In this document: piece after piece, positions 25,770 through 35,700 of the stretch
How positions within the stretch are numbered: position 1 is the first letter of the stretch
Layout: each line of letters opens with the position of its first letter
NCBI GenBank assembly: GCA_016801845.1
Contig: CM028918.1
Span: 12,145,501 to 12,209,500, forward strand
DNA length: 64,000 bases
DNA from: Polydactylus sextarius
Taxonomy: Eukaryota; Chordata; Actinopteri; Polynemidae
Direction of reading: 5' to 3'
Notes under the pieces: generated by a model
What the model was told of the DNA's origin: nothing
Seen by the model: only the letters and a program-made list of their open reading frames with translations
Database searches by the model: none
Translations under genes and position numbers: made by a program

Positions 25770-25787
25770 CTTCACTTCCGTTTTCAC
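25770..25787. promoter_or_regulatory. IRF/ETS composite-like motif upstream of the receptor gene
   Basis: On the minus strand this reads GTGAAAACGGAAGTGAAG: three GAAA-like cores spaced by two bases, including GGAAGTGAA, which resembles the PU.1-IRF composite and interferon-response elements. It lies about 165 bases upstream of the receptor ATG (25950), a sensible promoter position for an immune gene. Identified by eye only. Confidence 0.4.
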
Positions 25788-25949
25788 ATACTGTGTCTCA
25801 AGTTGGGTAATATCTCCCGTTTATTTCAGGGTTTGCTTCAGTTCCCGTTACTTGACATAGTAGGGAAGTGCAGTGTGGTGTTGTTATGCCATAACACCAA
25901 GACGACTTCACCACTATTGTTTGACGATTATGAATATCGGATAAAAGAC

Positions 25950-28900
25950 ATGTATCCATCTCTACTTGCTCTGGCTGCAGTCCTCTCCGTTTGTAAAGGT
26001 ACGTATCACTTTAATTGATATTTCCTCGATGGATTGATTGCAGGTCAAATTTCATGCTAAAATGCGATCGTGACTGGTCAAACGCGGTTGTTGGTGATCT
26101 GAGAAATAATCGTTTTGTTAGACCTTTTTTTAGATACAGTCAAAAGAGAAAAGTTAAACATCTGAATGTCATATTATTTGTCCGACTACTTATATTAACA
26201 GATCACGATAACATATCAACTGGGGTACTGGATATTGCTTTTGCTGCGCAAGTTTCATTTCCATTTTCATTTTTTCCCCAAAAGAAAAACCCCACAAGCC
26301 AACAGCGTTTACTGAGCATCACATCAGCCACGTGTCTCACAAGCCCAGTGAGAAAATTAAAGTTAAACAATTAAAGTAAGACTGCAGTCGTTGTGAGATA
26401 ATTTTATGTTGCAGAGAGATCACCAGTTGCAAACAAACAAAAAAAAAACCATTATTTTTTATAGACATTTCTTTGCAAATGACAGAGTGGACTCAACTGA
26501 TGTTCCCAGTTCCTCTACCAAAAATATTTTTAATTTGTTTCATTATTTGCAACTGTGTTTTGGTGCCACAGGTGCCATGGTTCCAGGTGACATACAGATT
26601 CCCTCTGTTTCTGTTCATTATAGTGTATTGATTTGATTTTAAATGGATGAAATTGTAATTTTGTCCATCAGTCTACATTTAATATTCCATAATGATAAAG
26701 TAAAAGTATGTTTTTATATATTATTATTATTATTGCAAATTTAATTAAAAACAAACAAACAAACAAAAAAACCTGAAATCTCTCTTCACAAAAGTTCTCA
26801 CGCTCTTTGCTCTGGCACTCCAAATTTCAGTCAACTAAAAATCATTAGACATTAGACATCATTAGATGTAGCACTACATCAAGACAAAAACTAAGACATA
26901 AAGCCAAAGGAATGGGTGACAGTGACAGTTACAGTGTGGATTAATGGACAAAAAGTGACAATTAATCATTTTTGAATAAAAATCTACAGCACAAGCACAG
27001 TGTGCAAAATTGAGGGCATTTGAATCCCTTTAAATTGACTTAGATACCATAGACATACATCTATTTTGATAGTACAGTCACACATTGAGCTTTTCTATGC
27101 TGTAGACGAAAGGTGGCAGTTTATTTTAGGTGTTAGAAGAGTCTTTAATGATTCTGTAAATGTCCAAGTGGTCATTTCTAAGTTCCTTTGTAGTTTTTTT
27201 TTTTCTTTAGCAAATTTGATGCTTAGTTCTGTGACTGTAATGTAATGTAGTAGCTACTGTTTTTCTTTTGTGTAAGAGTGGCTGCTGTTTGGTGCCTCTG
27301 ATGGAAACATCATAGTTCTCTAATGGGTTCTTCTTGCTACTGGATCTATAATAAAATCTCTCATGGTGCTAATGTACATGTAATAAATGATGCAGTCTTC
27401 CTGTAGCTTAAAGATTTTTTATCTGCAGCTATTTGAGAAGCAGCAACAGGAACACCAACTCCCTATTTTATTAAAAAACAGCAACATGTAGATTTGTTTT
27501 TTTTTCCCACTTTATTACTGGAGGATTAGTTTCTAATACCACGAGGACAACTGACCAACATTCAGTTGAGTTGCGTCCATTTTAAAGATGATAACATCAG
27601 TACATTATTGTAAATGTTCATTGAGTTCATTCCGTTGAAGACCTAATAGACCTAATAAATATAATGGTTTACAGACAGCTAATAGGCTTGAGTATCTTTT
27701 TCCAAATAGCTGTGAGACTGAAGGGGGTGTGTCCAGTTAGCACCCGTATAGCTTCCAAAACCACACAGTAATGCAGCAGGTCAAAATGAGCTCCACCGTA
27801 AAAGCTGTGTGTGACTGATGCCGGGGTTTAGTTTTTTTCAGTTACCACAAGTGCTTCATCTCACTTCTGTAATGTGATCTTTTTTGCTGATCAGACCAAC
27901 CACAATTGTGTCATCAAAACATTTTACCAAGTGGCTGGTGCTGTAGTTATGAGTCGGTAGGGTGGACAGCCAGTAACCTGGGCACCTTCATGTGCTCAGT
28001 CAAACAATGCCAATTCTTAGTGCCAGTCATGGTTTAAGGTTGACCTGTGCTCTTTAGTAACCACTGATCCAGTGCGTTAGATCCGCTTGTTGAGAAATCA
28101 ACGAGTTGGTGTATCTTGACTTGGGTACAACGGTCTTCACATTGGCATGGTTGAAATACCCTGCAAGAATAATAAATCTGTCGGGTTGTGGTGGGCTGTC
28201 TGTTGCTCAATGATAGCCTACAGTTCAACCTTGCTTTTGTTGGGAGAGGAAAGGACTGTATTTTATACACTATATGTGTGTGTCTATACAGTCATGGTCA
28301 GAAATATCAGCACCCTTGCATTTCTGACAGATAATACACAACCTTTTCCAGAAAAATGCAAGAAAATTTCAATTACAAATGTTTTGCTATTCACACGCTA
28401 ATTTCTTTTGTTTACATTGGAACAGCACCAAAAAAATTAGAAAAAAGTCATACTTGATAAAATTTGACCAAAAAATCCCCTGGACAAAGTTATTGGCACC
28501 CTTAACTCAATATTTGCTAGCTCACCCTTTAGGGGGAAAAAACTGAAATCAACTGCTTCCTATAACCATGTGAGATTTTTACACCTCCGTACTTAAATTT
28601 TAGGCCACTCTTCTTTTGCAGAATGCTCCAGGTCTTTTAGATTTGAAGGATGTCTTCTCCCAGCTGCTTTTTGACATCTCTCCACAGGTGTTCTATGGGA
28701 TTTAGATGTGGACAACTTTCTGGCAATTTCAGAATTCGCCAGCACTTTGTTTTTAACTATTTCTTATGCTTTTTGAAGTTTGTTTTGTGTCATTGTCCTG
28801 CTAGAAGACCCATGACCTCCGGTGGAGACGCAGCTTTCTGACACTAGGTACTACTTAGTGCCAAAAAAATTCTTTAGTAACCATCAGATTTAATGATATC

Positions 28901-29675
28901 ATTTACACAGTGAAGACATCCAGTGCCAGAAGCAGCAAAACAATCCTAAAACATCTGTGAACCTCCACCATGTTTGACTGAAGGGACTGTGTTCTTTTCT
29001 ATCAAGGCCTCATGTTGTTTTCTGTAAACAGTGCCATGATGTACTATACCAAAAAAGCTCTGTTTTAGTCTCATGTGTCCACAGTACGTTCTTTGAGAAG
29101 GATTGTGGTTTCATCACATAGGTTTTGGCAAAGTCCAGCCTGGCTTTTTTATGCCTTTGTGTCAGCAGTGGTGTCCTCCTGGGTTTCCTACCATAATGTC
29201 CCTTTTTATTCAGATGGCGACGGTGTGAGCTGATGCTGTTGTACCCTGTGTCTGCAGATCAGCTTCAATTTGTTTGGAAGCTGATTGAGGTTCTTTATCT
29301 GCCATTCAATCTTTCATTGTAATTTTTCATCAATTTTGCTCTTCCATCCATGTCCAGGGACGTCTAGCTCAGTGCCATGGGCTGCAAACTTCTTCATAAC
29401 ATTATGCACAGTGGACACAAGAACATTTAGCTCTCATCCACAGACGACTCTTTGCTCTTCTGTCTTTTCTCCATGCTCAGTGTGGATTTTTTAAAACTTT
29501 TTTCTCAGTTTTTTTGTGTTATTCCAACGTAAACAAAAGAAATAAGCATGTGAATGCCAAAACATTTGCAATTTCAACAATTTTTTGAAAGAAGTGCTGC
29601 AAGAGTGCTGATGTTTTTGGCCATGACTGGACTGTATACACACACATATGTACGTATATGTGTGTGTGTGTCTGT

Positions 29676-29719
<44 letters not shown>

Positions 29720-32700
29720 CACACACATACAGCCTAAGAATTGCCTCAAGGAATGTGACAAATAGTCAAAGGTGTTAAGGGAGCTGCCAAACTACGCAGA
29801 TCTCATTCTGGGTTTAGTATTTGTATAATGGGCTGGAACAAACCAGATCCATTAAGTTCCCGCTCCATGACACATAAGACCCACAGTATCTGCTACCAGT
29901 TTCCTATTGCCCACAGGACAACCGCAAGAGGCTCTGTATTTGTGACATGTTCAAGCAGTACATTTGGACCTCAACAGTATCATTCAGATGCTTTTGATGT
30001 TGTGGCTGACTGTTGTATATCAAACCTGATTGCTATATCAAATGTATACTAAATAATGGTTTGAAACCCAGCAGTGACTAACTGGTGGTTACTGGCGATG
30101 ACAGATGAGTCCAAATTTTGGTCAGGAAATGTTTTATGTTCTATCAAAAACAGACCTCATACCACCTAAAGCAACTCAGCAATAATTATAATACATTATT
30201 ATTATTATTATCATTATTATTGTTGTGTGTGTGTGTGTTTCTCAGGAGAACAAGAGATGATAGAAATACAAATAGAACATGTTTTGTCACGTTGTTGAGG
30301 TTTGTTGGTGTAGTCTGATATCACTCTCATCTTTTAGCACCAGTACACAGTCAGGGATGTGGTTTTTGGAGGATCTTGTTTTGTTCGTCAGCCAGACTAA
30401 CTGTTTGATCTTATTTCCAAACTCCAGCTGGCTCCAGCTGCATGAAAGGATAATGTATTAAAGATTCTTTGGAACTTTACTTCAGCTTTGCATAGTATTA
30501 CACTAAGAAAATTAGTCCCTGACCAGAAAAAAACAGATTAACGGGAAATTAGTTAACACAAAATAAATAAATAGTTTATATAAAAAAAAAAGAAATTGTG
30601 CAAGTCTCCAGAGATGAGGAGGAAGGCTTGTAGGTGTGATGTTTGCAGCTGGGACATGATAGAGTTCACAGGTAGCTGTAGTGTTGTGGCCGATAGCAAT
30701 TTATCTCAATAACTTGCGAGAACTCCTCTGGATGCAGTGCAGTCAAACGCTAACATATAATATATATAATATATAATAATGCTAACATCAATTTAATGAT
30801 TTCATCATTTCTTTCAGTCCGGTGTGCGAACACTTGTGATGTTTTCCCTAAAGACCAGTACATTTCAGTGGGATCTGATATCCAGATACTCTGTCAGACT
30901 TCATGTGTACGTGGCAAAGTCTTCTGGACACTGAACAACAAACGTGTCGATGAAAGTCTGTCGCACGTTATCAACTCTACACACACAGTTCTGTCACTGA
31001 GGAACTTCAATCACCAAAGTGCTACACTGCAGTGTCACAGTGAAAACATTCAACAAGTGCTTGGAGGCACCACCATCAGCACCTACTGTAAGATGTCTCT
31101 TTAGTACTTATGTTCTTACATTCTGGCTGTTGATATCTGCAATATAACACTGATACTAAAATACTGACTATTTGTGTTTTTTTTTTTCCCCAGCAAAACC
31201 CAGCAAACTATCATGCATCTTGCATTATGACAATCAGAATTTTCTTGTTTACCCACCTATGGCAGACCTATTAACATGCAACTGGGAGCATCACATAAAT
31301 ACTTCACTTAAAATAAACTACACTGTACTGTGGGTGATTTCATATTTCTTTATTTTATCTATAAGCATAATTGTAATATGGAATATATGTATGTATGTTT
31401 ATATGTGTATGTGTACTTAATACAAAACATATTTTTCTTTTAGTGTCTGTTCACCACATGATTCATCCAACTGTGAGATCTGCAGCTCAAATGTGACCAC
31501 ATGCACAGGAAGAAAGATAGATTTGAATGATAACATCAGCATCATGCACAACAACAATCTCATTGTGAGAGCTAAAACCTCTGTTTGGGAGGCTTACTCT
31601 GACCCTTATGAATTTGACTATTACAATATACGTAAGTAACTTGAAGTTAATCTTATGAACACACACACACTCACATGGGAAATATGTATAATGTGAAATA
31701 AAATAATATCAAATATTGCACATGTTTGCACTTTAATGTCCTGCTTTGTTCCCTTAGTGAAACTTCTTCCTCCAAAGTTAAAAGTAACTGTCTTGTCTGG
31801 TCATCTGTTGGTTGAGTGGAAACCATTACTTGATGGAAAGCATCACTGTCAAATAAAATACAGCAAGGTATGTCGCTCTCTGGTCACCTAAACACAACAG
31901 TTAGCTTTATGAACTATGAAACTGTGGAAAAATTCATAAAGAAAACATAATTTCAATGAAAGCAACTGTCAACTTAACTGTATCTGAACCCAGATACAAG
32001 CAGTTTATTTTATTTTATTTGATGAGGAGAAAATGAAAACTCTGTTAATATAGTTTTTTTGATTTGCTCTTCTTTCTTTCAGAATGTCAGTGATGGAACT
32101 CCAGAGGTAACAGACACTTCATGAAACTAAACTGATCATAGAAGAAAAGATGTCTGTCAGAGCGTGCTTTGGTACAAATAGTAATGGGTTAGACAGGGGT
32201 TGCTACAGAGACATAATGTTTTTTTTTTTTTTATTCAGCCACCACTAAATACCACTAAAATACCAAAGCAGCTGTTTGTAATTTTGCTGGTTGCTTTGCA
32301 AATTATGCCACATTTGTCCAAGCTGATGTTTTGGGTTTGATGTCTTGGCACAAAATGTTTAAGGAATTAAAATCAGTTTGAAAAGTAACAAGGGATCATC
32401 CCCTCCTGCTTTGGGCTCTCTGCTTCTCTAGAAATTTCTCGAGAATTTAAATCCTACCTAAAATATTTCCTTTTCTTTTTTCCCAGAAGGTGATGAGTCA
32501 GACTCTAAACCCTACAGAAAATGTGGCACTTGAAATTAAAGTGGAATCCTGCCATTACTACAAAGTTTCAGGCCGCTGTGCTTTAAACATTGCTCCCTGG
32601 AGCGACTGGAGCCATGAGACGACGGTTTTGACGAAACTAAACAGTAAGACCAATGTTTGCTCAAAACTGCTCAAAATATGCCCAGATTGCTAGGTAGTCA

Positions 32701-35700
32701 TAAACAAGCAATTTCTAAGAATAATACTAAGAATAATATGTTAATATGTTGCCATAAGTGTTTTGTGGTTGCCATTATCTCAGTGGTGAACAGGGATGAA
32801 CAGTGGTTTGACTTCATCTTACATCAGATCAGATTAATCTCCATGTGTATGTACTGACTGTTTTGAATGTGTTTTAACAGGGAGTGATATTAAACTACGC
32901 CTTTGGAGAAAGATAGACAAACCAGAGAAAAATGGAATGAGAAAAGTTCATGTCAAGTGGACGGTAGGAAAATTTACTTCCCCTCACTGCCAAATTCTTG
33001 ATTATAAAAACTTCTCCTCTATGTGTCATGCTCTTAATCATCTCAATCTGTCTCCACAGGAGATCCCTTCAACATGCAAATCCAATCAACAAATCTCATT
33101 TGTGCATGTTATCAAACTGATTCCATGCAAGGAGCACATGACTGAAAGCAGTTGTAAGGTTACTTCATGTTGCAATTCAACATGTGATGTGAGCCAAGAT
33201 GCACACAGAATAAATCTCACACTCTTCCTTAATGAAACCTTCCTCGCTGAGGACTCTGTTTATGTTCCAGCCATTGGAGAAAGTATGTTTAATGCTGTTG
33301 ATTTTGGATTTATGTTTATGTTCACTATTTATGGATAATTTCAATTTTGTTGCATTTTAATAGAAGAATGCTTTGCGTCTTGTTACTTGATATCACTTGG
33401 CAGGCCTCCCACAAGTTACTGATATCCAGACTACAGCTGAAAAAGGCATTATTCTGGTTAGTTGGAAAGCTCCTGTTCAACCCACCAGAGAATACATGAT
33501 TGATTGGACCCACAACGGAAACCAGTATTATTGGAAAAAGAGCAAAGACACTTACACAACACTATCTGGTACGTCAGACCACAGGCATGAAAAACCAAGT
33601 AGATGTTACATAATAGGAATGATGTTCCATTAGTAATTTATGGATGTTAAGATGAAAACATGAGAGGACTCATCATTAAATCCATTGTGGTTTTATATGG
33701 GCCATGATTTAAATAGTTTGACCTCTAAATCAATATGTGTCAAACTCAAATCTTTACATTAGTGAAGTTGTGATTACAACTAATAATGCAAATTCTGCGC
33801 AAACCTGCAATTTTGACCAATCGCTGCAACTTTTTTTTGCAATTTTTTACCAATCGGCATCATTTCCCACAAAAAGTTTAGCCGTACGTCAGTGCATTCA
33901 CTCCTTGTTTGAAAGATGATGTAACGCTACATTTAATATTATTGTGGAGCATAAGAAGAAGTCGTCTATTAAGAAACACTTAACCACCTCGAAACACATA
34001 TGAAGAATGGCAGAAATGGAGGGAGGACGTCAGAGGATATACCGCTAACACAACAGTTAATTGTTAAAGTATAATTATAAAGCCTTTATAACTTTGACTT
34101 GCTCCAGCAACTTTCTTGTAATAAAATGCATAAAAGAGCCACAATTATCATTGCAATCTTTTAGAAAAGCTTTTGCAAAATCAGGCAAATTCAACAATCT
34201 CAAAAAAAGGCCCATGAAATCCTGGAAGAACTGAGACTTTTAAAAGCTGCTTACGTGCTTACATGCGTGCTTGTTACTTGGAAATGTGTAGTTTACAGGA
34301 AGTGTGACTCATTCCTGACAGAGATGACTTACACACTATACTTTGTTACCATGTATTATGTTTTCCTGATTAACTCTCATCGATTATTCAAAGGAATGGG
34401 AGAAGAAAATGATGGATATTTTATTAAGTTCAAAATATTTCAATTGACTTACTGTTTTACTTTATTAGCTAACATCACTGTGCTAACACACTCAGGGTCA
34501 ATGCTAAAATATGACGTTCACCATCTTAACTTAATGTAATAGCATGCTAGCAATTGCTAATTAATACTAAATGCAAAGTACAACTGAAGTTGATGGGAGT
34601 ATAAAGTATTAGGGGACCTGGTGATGGCAAATGTCAAAATTATCTGTTCAGTAGATTTGGAAAAATTTTAGTCTCAGCCAAAATGCTGGATAATCAACTG
34701 TCCAACAACACAGAAGGACATCAGTAGCAGTACCAAAGGAGAATTAGATCAATTGGTTTAATGTATATAAACAATCTTTAACAGATTCACGGACCAGTCT
34801 TTCCTTTCTTGCAGATCTCTTGGATAAGAAGCCATACAATATCACAGTAACTCCCCTATTTGATGATAAGACAGGTCATGGCAGAGAGGCCCTTCAGATC
34901 TGCTCCAGAGTGGGAGGTATTACAATCTTGAAAAAATATATTTATATATTTTTATTGCTTCATTAGCTGGTATTTAAAAACATGGTCTCCACAGGTCCAG
35001 GAAATCTCACAATTGTCCGTGTTCAACCGAAATACAAAAGTGTCTATGTGAGCTGGAACATAACTTCCCAGGAGGAATGCAGTGGCACTGTTAAGAACTA
35101 CACAATCTTCTACAGAACTCAGGAAGAACCGATGCTGAGTAGGTTCAGCTAAAATTTGCAAGAAGTAATTTATTTCATTTAACTTAAATATTTATGATAT
35201 TTCTCTGATGGTTTTCTTTTAGATCTTACTGTGAATAGCACAGTTCAGGAAGCTGTTTTACAAGATCTGATTCCAAACAACCAGTACAGTGTCTATGTTA
35301 AGGCCACAGCTCTGACTGGAACTGGGAAAAGCAGAGAGAGGGTTTTTAATACCAAACAATTTGGTAAGTCCTTTTTTTTTCAAGATGTGAAAATCTCAGC
35401 TTTTTCAGAGCAAACATTACGCATCTTATTTCTGGTTCTGTGAGTAACGCTGCAGCTTTATAAAAGCTGCAGGGTGACAACGTTAGAGGTCTATAAAAAC
35501 AAACAGGCCAAGACTTGTACTTTGCCGTGAGACACACAACAACATTAAGATTTGAAGAGTATTTCACCACCTGATGTTCTGACAATTTTTGCAGTGAAAA
35601 TGCAAACAATGACTTGAACATACATAGTTATGGTTTTTAGGTTATTGCACAACAGCATCTTAGAATAATAGGGTTTATGCTACAAAACTTTTCCAAAGTA

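Larger units (their letters stand above)
25999..30817. other. Receptor intron 1
   Basis: 4.8-kb phase-1 intron between the signal-peptide exon and the Ig exon. It is packed with fossils listed separately: Tc1-like sequence (26655-26850), a LINE fragment (27690-28190), a Tc1 copy with both ends (28287-29638) and a GT microsatellite. No additional receptor exon was seen. Confidence 0.75.

Noticed and set aside
25803..25949. Upstream in-frame ATG extending the receptor by 49 residues
   Set aside because: The extension (MGNISRLFQGLLQ) would bury the signal peptide, and the ATG at 25950 gives a normal secretory start.
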